A DNA stretch of 46,937 nucleotides from Pseudomonadota bacterium (GTDB taxonomy: Bacteria; Desulfobacterota; Desulfuromonadia; Geobacterales; Pseudopelobacteraceae). Both the position numbers and the translations under genes were made by a program. Position 1 is the first letter of the stretch, and the number at the start of each line of letters is the position of its first letter. Of the stretch, positions 17,019 through 25,150 are shown piece by piece. The stretch covers positions 12,727-59,663 of the forward strand of contig JABBNX010000005.1 of assembly GCA_019352135.1 (NCBI GenBank), written 5' to 3'. The notes beneath the pieces are model-generated. The model was not told where the DNA came from and did no database searches. It saw only the letters and a program-made list of their open reading frames with translations.

Positions 17019-19004
17019 ATGGAAGCAACCCGTCAAATTTACTGGAACATCGGCCATGGCGTTGTCATTCCGATGTACATCCTGGCCTTTGCCGCCTTCG
17101 GGGTAATGGTCAGGGGATTCTGGCAGCGCCTGCCGATCTGGCGTCAGGGCAAAGCGCTTGACCGTTTTGATCGCTTCGACGAACGGGTTAAACGGATGAT
17201 AGGCGAAGTATTCAGCCAGTCAAAAATCTACCGGGTCACCGAAGGCGGCGTATTCCACTCCATCTTCTTCTGGAGTTTCTTGATCCTTTTTGCCGGCACG
17301 ATGCTGGTTATGATCCAGGCCGACTTTTTCACCCCGCTGCTACAGATAAACCTCCTCTCCGGCGAATTCTACAAAGGCTTCTCGCTGGCGCTGGACATTG
17401 CCGGCATCGTGGCAATAGTCATGCTGGCAGGACTCTTCATCCGCAGATTTATCATCCAGCCAGAAGGACTGGAAATCGTAAAGGATGACTACATCGTCCT
17501 GCAACTGCTCTTCGCCATCCTCATCACCGGGTTCCTCATCGAAGGGGCCCGCATGGCCGCAACGGAACTGCAACAGAATCCGGATCTGGCCCGCTTCTCA
17601 CCCGGCGGCCTGTTGGCAGGACAGCTCTTCACCACCATGACGACCGGCACACTGCTCGTCAGCCATAAAATCCTCTGGTGGCTGCACTTTGCCCTAGTGC
17701 TCGGCTTCTTCTGTGCCATTCCCTACACCAAACTGCGCCACATCTTCACCACCAGCGCCAACGCCTTTCTGGCCCCCTTTGAGCCAAAAGGCTTTATCGC
17801 TACCATCAACCTCGAAGACGATTCGGTGGAACAATTCGGCGCCGCCACCATGAGCGATCTCAGCTGGAAGGACATCTTTGATGCCGATGCCTGTACCTCC
17901 TGCAAACGCTGCCAGGATCGTTGCCCGGCGTATGCGACCGACAAGCCGCTCTCTCCGATGAAGATTGAGAAACAGATCGGTGAGCTGGCCGAAGGTAACC
18001 CCAAGGGCAGTCTGTCAGATACCGTCAGCCAGGATGCCCTCTGGTCCTGTACCACCTGCCGCGCCTGCCAGGATGTCTGCCCCGCCAACATCGAACACGT
18101 CAACAAAATTCTGGAGATGCGCCGTAACCTGACCCTCATGGAAGGCGCCTTTCCGGGTGACGAAGTACGCACCGCTGTCAGCAACATCGAAGTCAACGGC
18201 AACCCCTTCGGCCTCACCTACGCCGCACGCGGCGATTGGGCGGAGGGGCTGCAGATAACTATTATGGAGCAGGATGCCGACGTCGATATCCTCTATTTCG
18301 TCGGCTGCTACGCCTCCTTTGACAAGCGCAATCAGGCAATTGCCAAGAACTTCATTACGATCTGTAACTCGGCCGGAGTAAAAGTCGGCATCCTCGGCAA
18401 AGAAGAAAAGTGCTGTGGGGAGCCGGTCAGAAAGCTGGGCAACGAATATCTCTACCAGATGACTGCCAACGAAAATATCGAGCTGATTAAAGCCTATAAC
18501 GTCAAAAAAATAGTTACCACCTGCCCGCACTGCTTCAATACCTTGGCTCGCGATTACAAAGATCTCGGATTAGACGTTTCGGTTGAACATTACAGCACCT
18601 ACATCAACACCCTGCTCACCACCGGCAGACTCAGGCTGGCGCCGGAACCATTCAATTTCACCTATCACGACTCCTGCTACCTGGGCCGCTACATGGACAT
18701 CATCGAGCCGCCCCGCGCTATTCTCAGCCAGGCTGGCGGAACAATTACCGAGATGGACAAAAACGGCTACGACAGTTTCTGCTGTAGCGCCGGTGGCGGC
18801 CGTATCATTGCCGAGGAAAAGCTGGGAAGCAAGATCAGCGAAGTCAGAATCAAAATGGCCGTCGACACCGGCGCTCCGCTGCTGGTATCCAACTGTCCTT
18901 TCTGCCTCACCATGTTCGAAGATGGCATTAAAACCGGCGGTGCTGAAGGTCAGCTGCAGGTCAGGGATTTGGCCGAAATCGTAGCGGAGAGAATATCAGC
19001 TTAA
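17019..19004 (+). CDS. ETF:quinone oxidoreductase, HdrD/FadF-type membrane Fe-S protein (EMO1)
   Basis: 661 residues. The N-terminus is a NarI-like membrane domain with five hydrophobic helices in about the first 240 residues (first one around IYWNIGHGVVIPMYILAF). Two [4Fe-4S] motifs follow, CTSCKRCQDRC (residues 292-302) and CTTCRACQDVC (344-354), then two CCG domains (EKCCGEP with CPHC; DSFCCSAGGG with CPFC). This order defines the family that takes electrons from ETF and passes them to (methyl)menaquinone during acyl-CoA oxidation in Geobacter and syntrophs. EtfBA1 follows directly. It is closely related to the fossil at 12646 and to EMO2 at 25151. Confidence 0.9.
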   Translation: MEATRQIYWNIGHGVVIPMYILAFAAFGVMVRGFWQRLPIWRQGKALDRFDRFDERVKRMIGEVFSQSKIYRVTEGGVFHSIFFWSFLILFAGTMLVMIQADFFTPLLQINLLSGEFYKGFSLALDIAGIVAIVMLAGLFIRRFIIQPEGLEIVKDDYIVLQLLFAILITGFLIEGARMAATELQQNPDLARFSPGGLLAGQLFTTMTTGTLLVSHKILWWLHFALVLGFFCAIPYTKLRHIFTTSANAFLAPFEPKGFIATINLEDDSVEQFGAATMSDLSWKDIFDADACTSCKRCQDRCPAYATDKPLSPMKIEKQIGELAEGNPKGSLSDTVSQDALWSCTTCRACQDVCPANIEHVNKILEMRRNLTLMEGAFPGDEVRTAVSNIEVNGNPFGLTYAARGDWAEGLQITIMEQDADVDILYFVGCYASFDKRNQAIAKNFITICNSAGVKVGILGKEEKCCGEPVRKLGNEYLYQMTANENIELIKAYNVKKIVTTCPHCFNTLARDYKDLGLDVSVEHYSTYINTLLTTGRLRLAPEPFNFTYHDSCYLGRYMDIIEPPRAILSQAGGTITEMDKNGYDSFCCSAGGGRIIAEEKLGSKISEVRIKMAVDTGAPLLVSNCPFCLTMFEDGIKTGGAEGQLQVRDLAEIVAERISA

Positions 19005-19011
19005 AAAACTG

Positions 19012-19124
19012 TCCACGAAAAACACGAAAGTCACGAAAACAAAACTAGAAAAACATACCGTTAAAAAACAAAAGATTTGAATTTAGCTTTGACGTTCTTT
19101 CGTGTATTTCGTGCTTTTAGTGGA
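19012..19124. repeat. Long imperfect inverted repeat between EMO1 and etfB1
   Basis: Left arm 19012-19039 (TCCACGAAAAACACGAAAG and on) and right arm 19094-19124 (CTTTCGTGTATTTCGTGC and on) are imperfect reverse complements about 28-31 bp long around an AT-rich loop of about 54 bp. Each arm repeats CACGAAA units. It looks like a dispersed intergenic palindrome rather than a terminator, as there is no T-run tight after the stem. It could form a hairpin in the message and set the EMO1/ETF ratio (inference). Confidence 0.65.
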
Positions 19125-19151
19125 TAAAAGATTTTTACTGGAGGTACCACC

Positions 19152-19928
19152 ATGAAACTGCTTGTCTGCATCAAACAGGTCCCCGATCTGGAATCCCGCT
19201 TCAAGGCTGACGCCGCCGGAGTCTGGTACAACGAAACCGACCTCGCTTTCCGCATGAACGAATATGATGAATACGCCGTGGAGCAGGCTGTCCAGTTGCG
19301 GGAAAAACTGGGAGAAGGAAGTGAACTGACCGTCCTCTCTATCGGCCCGGACCGCGTCGTTGAAGCGATCAAGAAATCCCTTGCCATGGGGTGCGACAAC
19401 GCCGCCCATATCCAGGATGCTGCCGCTTTCGCCAAAGACCCGTGGCAGATCGCCTCTATCATAGCAACGTATGCACAAGACAAAAACTTCGACATCATCT
19501 TCACCGGCATGCAGTCCCAGGACCGCGGCTCGGCACAGGTAGGTGTCACCGTAGCCGAACTGCTCGGCTTTGCCTGCACCACCACAATCGTCGGCTTCGA
19601 CTACGACAACGGCATCATCACCGCCAAACGTGAACTGGAAGGCGGCATCAAAGGTATTGTCAAGCTGAAAACCCCGGCGCTTGTCACCTGTCAATTAGGG
19701 CTCAACATACCGCGCTATCCGACTCTCCCCAACATCATGAAGGCAAAAAAGAAAGAGATTGCCGCCATTCCTGTCGCCGACCTGCTGGCGGAAGAACCGC
19801 TGGCAACCACAACCAGTTTTCATCCACCGGCTAAAAAAGGGGGAGGCATCGTCCTCGAAGGTGATGTTGGAGATTTGGTGGAAAAGGTGATGGCGATACT
19901 CAAAGACAAAACCGCGGTATTGAGATAG
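19152..19928 (+). CDS. etfB: Electron transfer flavoprotein beta subunit (pair 1)
   Basis: 258 residues starting MKLLVCIKQVPDLESRF, the standard EtfB opening, with CTGGAGG upstream. The AMP/FAD-binding core includes TGMQSQDRGSAQVG and the LEGGIKGIVKLKTPALVT strand region. The C-terminal tail carries the arm that contacts EtfA. It accepts electrons from the acyl-CoA dehydrogenases of this operon together with the EtfA encoded 9 bp downstream. The QSQDRGSAQVG loop differs from the TIDGDTAQVG loop of pair 2, so the two ETFs belong to different subgroups. Confidence 0.95.
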   Translation: MKLLVCIKQVPDLESRFKADAAGVWYNETDLAFRMNEYDEYAVEQAVQLREKLGEGSELTVLSIGPDRVVEAIKKSLAMGCDNAAHIQDAAAFAKDPWQIASIIATYAQDKNFDIIFTGMQSQDRGSAQVGVTVAELLGFACTTTIVGFDYDNGIITAKRELEGGIKGIVKLKTPALVTCQLGLNIPRYPTLPNIMKAKKKEIAAIPVADLLAEEPLATTTSFHPPAKKGGGIVLEGDVGDLVEKVMAILKDKTAVLR

Positions 19929-19937
19929 GAGATCCCC

Positions 19938-20852
19938 ATGAAAACATTATTGATCGGCGAATATCGCGAAGGAAAGCTGCTCGACTCCACCTACGAACTG
20001 CTCGGCTTTGCCGGACAACTGGGTGCTGAAACCGCCATGCTGTTAGTGGGTAGTGAAACTCAACTACCTTCATACGGTGGCACGCTCTATCTGGCTGATG
20101 CGGCAAGCTGCGGTGAATATAACCCCGACCTGCACAAGAAATTGATCTTGGATGCGGTGCAGAAAGAGAACCCTGACTATATCGTATTTCTGCACTCGTC
20201 ATACGGGTGGGATCTTGCCCCTCGGGTTGCGGCTGCTCTCAGGGTAGCGCAACTGTCAGAGGTGATCGCCCTTGCGGACGGCGGCTTTGAAGTCGGCTGT
20301 TGCAACGCGAAGATGCGCCGCACGGTCAAGCCAGCTGCAGGCAGAGCCGTTGTGACGATTCAGGCCGGAGCGTTTCCGGCGCTGCAACCGGGCGGCATTC
20401 CACTGCTGCAGAAATTGTCGGCAGCAGGAACAGCTGCGCTTGAATTCATCGGTTACGAAGCGGCCGAAAAGAAGGATGTCGATCTCGGAAAGGCGGAGAT
20501 TATTGTTTCCGCCGGACGGGGTATCGGCAAGAAGGACAATGTCTCGATGATCCAGGCATTGGCAAAAGCGCTTGGTGGCGAACTGGGCGCAAGTCGTCCG
20601 GTGGTTGATGCCGGTTGGGTGGAGCATAGTCACCAGGTTGGCACCACCGGCCAGACGGTGTCCCCCAAACTATATGTGGCCTGCGGCATCAGTGGCGCTA
20701 TTCAGCATCTGGCCGGGATGAAAAAAGCCGATTTTATCATTGCCATCAACAAGGATAAGGATGCTCCAATCGGAGAAATAGCAGATGTGCTGGTCGTCGC
20801 TGATCTTATGCAATTTGTGCCGGCGCTGACGGCAAAACTGGCCAAACAATAA
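19938..20852 (+). CDS. etfA: Electron transfer flavoprotein alpha subunit (pair 1)
   Basis: 304 residues. The C-terminal FAD domain is clear: SAGRGIGKKDNVSMIQALAK, GASRPVVDAGWVEHSHQVG, TGQTVSPKLYVACGISGAIQH. There is no extra ferredoxin domain, in contrast with pair 2. It forms the soluble heterodimer with EtfB1 and should feed the EMO1 quinone reductase encoded just upstream. Confidence 0.95.
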   Translation: MKTLLIGEYREGKLLDSTYELLGFAGQLGAETAMLLVGSETQLPSYGGTLYLADAASCGEYNPDLHKKLILDAVQKENPDYIVFLHSSYGWDLAPRVAAALRVAQLSEVIALADGGFEVGCCNAKMRRTVKPAAGRAVVTIQAGAFPALQPGGIPLLQKLSAAGTAALEFIGYEAAEKKDVDLGKAEIIVSAGRGIGKKDNVSMIQALAKALGGELGASRPVVDAGWVEHSHQVGTTGQTVSPKLYVACGISGAIQHLAGMKKADFIIAINKDKDAPIGEIADVLVVADLMQFVPALTAKLAKQ

Positions 20853-20884
20853 TTCCATATTTGAAATAAACCGAGGAGATTCAG

Positions 20885-22057
20885 ATGAACATCCATGAGT
20901 ACCAGGCAAAAGCAATTCTTAGGCAGTTCGGCGTACCGGTCCCTGACGGGCACGTCTGCTACAACAGCGCCAGCGCCCGAGAATGGGCCAAACGCCTGGG
21001 TGACGGTCCCTGGGTGGTCAAGGCCCAGATCCACGCCGGCGGCCGCGGCAAAGGGGGCGGTGTCAAGCTGGCCCGCACCCCGGATGAAGTGCGTAATGTC
21101 TCGCGCGAGATGCTCGGCATGATCCTGCGTACCCACCAGACCGGCCCGGAAGGCAAACTGGTCACACGGGTACTGGTGGAAAACAGCTGCAACATCGCCA
21201 GAGAACTTTATGTGAGCCTGGTTGTTGATCGCGCCACCTCCAAAGTAGCCGTCATGGCCTCCACTGAAGGAGGCATGGATATCGAAGAGGTTGCCGCTTC
21301 AACCCCGGAGAAAATCTTCACCGAAACGATAGATCCGCTGGTAGGGCTAACCTCTTTTCAATGCCGCAACATCGCCTTCAATCTGGGACTGACTGGAAAG
21401 GTGGCAGCCAAGGCGGTTTCGCTGCTGCAGGGACTCTACAAAACCTTTATTGCCTGCGACTGCTCCATGCTGGAGATCAATCCGCTGGTGGCGACCGTCG
21501 AAGAAAGCCTGATCTGCCTCGACGCCAAATTCGGCTTCGACGACAACGCCGTCTTCCGGCACCCAAAACTGAGCGACATGCGCGACTATGACGAAGAAGA
21601 CCCGAACGAAATCGAAGCATCCCAGCATGACCTCTCCTACGTATCGCTCACCGGCAACATAGGCTGTCTCGTCAACGGCGCGGGCCTGGCCATGGCCACC
21701 ATGGACATCATCAAACATTACAGCGGCGACCCGGCCAACTTCCTCGACGTTGGTGGCGGGGCGACCATAGAGCGGGTTACCGAAGCCTTCAAACTCATCC
21801 TCTCCGACAAAAACGTCAAAGGGATCCTGGTCAACATCTTCGGCGGCATCATGAAATGCGACGTCATCGCCACCGGGGTTATCGAAGCCGCCAAGCAGGT
21901 CTCTCTGCAGGTGCCGCTTGTAGTGCGCCTTGAGGGTACCAACGTGGAAATAGGCAAGAAGATGTTGGCCGAGAGCGGCCTCAACATTGTTGCCGCCGAC
22001 GGCATGGCCGACGCAGCCCAGAAAATCGTCCAGGCCGTGAAAGGAGCCAACCAATGA
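20885..22057 (+). CDS. sucC: Succinyl-CoA synthetase beta subunit
   Basis: 390 residues with an N-terminal ATP-grasp domain ([47 protein letters not shown]) and a C-terminal CoA-ligase domain ([37 protein letters not shown]). The length is normal. It couples succinyl-CoA/succinate interconversion to ATP or GTP. In this block it may regenerate succinyl-CoA for the CoA-transferase, or ligate another acid (inference). CGAGGAG precedes the start, and the stop overlaps the sucD start. Confidence 0.95.
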   Translation: MNIHEYQAKAILRQFGVPVPDGHVCYNSASAREWAKRLGDGPWVVKAQIHAGGRGKGGGVKLARTPDEVRNVSREMLGMILRTHQTGPEGKLVTRVLVENSCNIARELYVSLVVDRATSKVAVMASTEGGMDIEEVAASTPEKIFTETIDPLVGLTSFQCRNIAFNLGLTGKVAAKAVSLLQGLYKTFIACDCSMLEINPLVATVEESLICLDAKFGFDDNAVFRHPKLSDMRDYDEEDPNEIEASQHDLSYVSLTGNIGCLVNGAGLAMATMDIIKHYSGDPANFLDVGGGATIERVTEAFKLILSDKNVKGILVNIFGGIMKCDVIATGVIEAAKQVSLQVPLVVRLEGTNVEIGKKMLAESGLNIVAADGMADAAQKIVQAVKGANQ

Positions 22058-22926
22058 GCATCATGATTGATAAAAACACCAAAGTAATTACCCAGGGGAT
22101 CACCGGCGCCACCGGCCTCTTCCACGCCCAGGGAGCCCGTGACTACGGCACACAGATGGTCGGCGGCGTAACCCCCGGCAAAGGTGGGACAACTATCGAT
22201 GGCTTTCCGGTATTCGACACCGTCAAGGAAGCTATTGAAAAGACCGGCGCTACCGCCTCGGTCATCTACGTACCACCACCCTTTGCCGCCGACTCTATCA
22301 TGGAAGCGGTTGACGCCGGCATCGAACTGGTCTGCTGCATTACCGAAGGGATACCGGTCCTCGACATGGTCAAGGTCAAACATTTCATGCAGGGAAAAAA
22401 GAGCCGTCTCGTCGGGCCTAACTGTCCCGGTGTCATCACCCCCGGTGAATGCAAAATCGGCATTATGCCAGGCTACATCCATAAAGCGGGCAAGGTCGGC
22501 GTCGTGTCCCGCTCCGGCACGCTGACCTATGAAGCGGTCTGGCAGCTGACCTGCCTGGGGCTTGGCCAATCCACCTGCGTCGGCATCGGCGGTGACCCGG
22601 TGAACGGCACGAACCATCTGGATGTCCTGCGCATGTTCGAAGAAGACCCGAACACCGATGCGGTCATCATGATCGGTGAAATCGGCGGTAGTTCTGAAGA
22701 AGAGGGGGCATACTTCGTCAAGGAATATATGACCAAACCGGTGGCGGCCTACATAGCCGGGATCACCGCTCCTCCCGGCAAGCGCATGGGGCATGCCGGC
22801 GCGATCATCTCCGGCGGCAAGGGAACAGCGACTGAAAAGGTTGCAATTCTACAAGAGTGCGGCATCAGTGTCGCCGCAAGCCCGGCCGAGATGGCGCAGG
22901 CGCTGTTGAAGATTTATAAACCATAG
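22054..22926 (+). CDS. sucD: Succinyl-CoA synthetase alpha subunit
   Basis: 290 residues, starting in an ATGA overlap with sucC, so the two are translationally coupled. The CoA-binding Rossmann fold opens with [20 protein letters not shown], followed by GGVTPGKGG and [13 protein letters not shown]. The phosphohistidine segment [14 protein letters not shown] holds the catalytic His. Normal length and all motifs are intact. Placement between two ETF pairs is unusual for the TCA-cycle enzyme and suggests a pathway-dedicated copy. Confidence 0.95.
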   Translation: MSIMIDKNTKVITQGITGATGLFHAQGARDYGTQMVGGVTPGKGGTTIDGFPVFDTVKEAIEKTGATASVIYVPPPFAADSIMEAVDAGIELVCCITEGIPVLDMVKVKHFMQGKKSRLVGPNCPGVITPGECKIGIMPGYIHKAGKVGVVSRSGTLTYEAVWQLTCLGLGQSTCVGIGGDPVNGTNHLDVLRMFEEDPNTDAVIMIGEIGGSSEEEGAYFVKEYMTKPVAAYIAGITAPPGKRMGHAGAIISGGKGTATEKVAILQECGISVAASPAEMAQALLKIYKP

Positions 22927-22940
22927 GTGGAGCAGCTATC

Positions 22941-23753
22941 ATGCTTGTAATCTCCTGCATCAAACAGGTACCGGATACAACACAGGTGAAAATAGATCCG
23001 GTTACCAATACCCTGATCAGGGACGGCATACCGTTTATCATCAATCCGTATGATTCCCATGCACTGGAAGAAAGCCTGAAGCTTAAGGAACGTTACGGTC
23101 TGCGCTCAGTTGCGCTATCCATGGGGCCTCCCAATGCTGAAGCTACGTTGCGCAAGGCTTATGCACTTGGAGTTGATGAAGCGATACTACTGTCTGACCG
23201 TTGTTTTGGCGGAGCCGATACCCTTGCCACCAGCAAGGTGCTCTCGGCAGCCATCGAGCGTCTCAATAAACAGGACAAGGTCGGCGTCGTTTTCTGCGGC
23301 AAGCAGACCATCGACGGAGACACCGCTCAGGTCGGACCCGGCATTGCATCCCGTCTGGGTTTCAGCCAACTAACCCTGGTAGACAAAATCGAGTCCATAG
23401 ATTTCCTGCGTAAAACCATCAAGGTGCGGCGCAAACTGGAAGGGCGGCACGAAATTGTCGAAGCCCCGTTGCCGGTTATGATTACGGTCGTCCGGGAGCT
23501 CAACCGTCCCCGTTATCCGGTAGTGCCGATGAGAATTGCAGCGGAGGAGATGGAAATCAAGGTTTGGGATAATAGCGTTCTCAAACTTGACGTCAATACG
23601 ATCGGGCTCAAGGGCTCACCGACCTGGGTCAGCAAGATATTTTCACCTGAACGGGATCAGGGTGAAATCATCGGTGATGGTATTACTGATCCGGTAGGGA
23701 CAACCAACCTGTTGATTGACAAGCTGCTCGGCAAAGAACTGCTGACAGTATGA
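22941..23753 (+). CDS. etfB: Electron transfer flavoprotein beta subunit (pair 2)
   Basis: 270 residues, opening MLVISCIKQVPDTTQVKIDP. The binding loop reads GKQTIDGDTAQVGPGIASRL and the later strand VVRELNRPRYPVVPMR, the pattern seen in clostridial-type ETFs, including those of bifurcating complexes (established for the family; bifurcation here is not shown). The C-terminal part is slightly longer than in pair 1. It is paired with a ferredoxin-fused EtfA and EMO2, forming a second complete ETF-to-quinone module. Confidence 0.93.
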   Translation: MLVISCIKQVPDTTQVKIDPVTNTLIRDGIPFIINPYDSHALEESLKLKERYGLRSVALSMGPPNAEATLRKAYALGVDEAILLSDRCFGGADTLATSKVLSAAIERLNKQDKVGVVFCGKQTIDGDTAQVGPGIASRLGFSQLTLVDKIESIDFLRKTIKVRRKLEGRHEIVEAPLPVMITVVRELNRPRYPVVPMRIAAEEMEIKVWDNSVLKLDVNTIGLKGSPTWVSKIFSPERDQGEIIGDGITDPVGTTNLLIDKLLGKELLTV

Positions 23754-23783
23754 CAACCTCATAATAAAAAGGTTTGACCAGCT

Positions 23784-25136
23784 ATGAGCGAATTGAAACC
23801 AAAACGTAAAAAGCCACGCGGTGTCGCCACTCTGATCGAAGGCACATGCATCGGCTGCGGCGCCCGCTGCCAAAGCGCCTGCCCGGCCAACTGCATCGAA
23901 ATGACCGACTCTGGTGAACCGATCATCGAAAGTTCAAAGTGCATCGGCTGCCTGAAATGCGTAAAAATATGCCCGGCGACCGCCTTGGAGATGTACTTCA
24001 CGCCCGAAGAGCAAAAGCTGTTGGCCGAGTTGGCCAAGGAATCCGGCGGCGCCGTTGAAGAGGAGCTTGACGAAGAAGCGGAGCGGATCAAGAAGATGCT
24101 TGCCGTGTATCGCGGCGTGTGGGTCGTTATAGAGCAGTATGATGGCGTAACGGCCAAAGTTTCCTGGGAATTGCTGGGGGCCGGAACCGACCTGGCCAAA
24201 ACCCTGGGGGTTCAACTCAGTGCGGTCATCATTGGTGATACTGTTGGCCATCTGTGCAGTGAAGCCTTTGAACATGGCGCTGACAGAGCGATTATCCTTG
24301 ATGCGCCGGTTTATAAAAACTACCGTACCCAACCCTATTCTGACGCGATTTGTTATCTGATCGGGAAACACAAACCGGAAGTCATCCTGATGGGCGCCAC
24401 CGCCCAAGGTCGCGATTTGGCCGGTGCGGTGGCAACCGTGGTCAAAACCGGGCTTACCGCTGACTGTACCGGATTGGGTATCGATGACAAGCGTAACCTG
24501 ATGCAGACCCGTCCCGCCTTTGGCGGCAACATTATGGCGACCATCATGTGCGACAAATACCGACCGCAGATGGCAACCGTGCGGCCACATGTCATGCAAA
24601 TGCCCGAGTTCAAGCCAGGCAGAAAAGGCGACGTGATTCGAGAAGCATTTGCCCCGCTCGAAGAGAAGGTACTGGTTAAAATACTGGAAATCATCAACGA
24701 CCGTGACGGCAAGGACCAGGTTGATGTCGCCGCTGCGGAGATCATCGTATCCGGTGGGCGCGGCCTGATGAATAAGGATAATTTTGCCCTACTTCAGGAA
24801 CTGGCCGATGAACTGGGTGGGGTCGTCGGAGCATCACGCAGTGCCGTTGATGCCGGTTGGATATCCCACAGCAGACAGGTCGGCCAGACCGGCAAGACTG
24901 TCCGTCCCAAAATTTATATCGCTTGCGGCATCTCCGGCGCCATCCAGCATATGGTCGGCATGCAGGACTCTGATGTCATAATCGCCATTAACCGCGATCC
25001 TGAAGCGCCCATTTTTCAGGTGGCCACCTACGGGGTTGTTGGTGACCTGTTCCAGATCATACCGGCATTCATCAAGAGGATTCGTGAACTCAAGAGCAAA
25101 AACAGCTGCTGCGAGCCCTGTAGAGAAGCGGCCTGA
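23784..25136 (+). CDS. etfA: Electron transfer flavoprotein alpha subunit with N-terminal ferredoxin domain (pair 2)
   Basis: 450 residues. The first ~75 form a 2[4Fe-4S] ferredoxin domain with Cys22, 25, 29, 33 (CIGCGARCQSACP) and a canonical CIGCLKCVKICP. The first motif has three residues, not two, between its second and third Cys. A charged linker (EEELDEEAERIKKMLAVYRG) leads to the usual EtfA body, ending with GASRSAVDAGWISHSRQVG and PKIYIACGISGAIQHMVGM. Ferredoxin-fused EtfA subunits are known from caffeyl-CoA and lactate dehydrogenase systems. The extra clusters may relay electrons to EMO2 or to a ferredoxin. The C-terminus ends in a small Cys cluster (SCCEPC). Confidence 0.93.
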   Translation: MSELKPKRKKPRGVATLIEGTCIGCGARCQSACPANCIEMTDSGEPIIESSKCIGCLKCVKICPATALEMYFTPEEQKLLAELAKESGGAVEEELDEEAERIKKMLAVYRGVWVVIEQYDGVTAKVSWELLGAGTDLAKTLGVQLSAVIIGDTVGHLCSEAFEHGADRAIILDAPVYKNYRTQPYSDAICYLIGKHKPEVILMGATAQGRDLAGAVATVVKTGLTADCTGLGIDDKRNLMQTRPAFGGNIMATIMCDKYRPQMATVRPHVMQMPEFKPGRKGDVIREAFAPLEEKVLVKILEIINDRDGKDQVDVAAAEIIVSGGRGLMNKDNFALLQELADELGGVVGASRSAVDAGWISHSRQVGQTGKTVRPKIYIACGISGAIQHMVGMQDSDVIIAINRDPEAPIFQVATYGVVGDLFQIIPAFIKRIRELKSKNSCCEPCREAA

Positions 25137-25150
25137 AACATAAAATTAGT

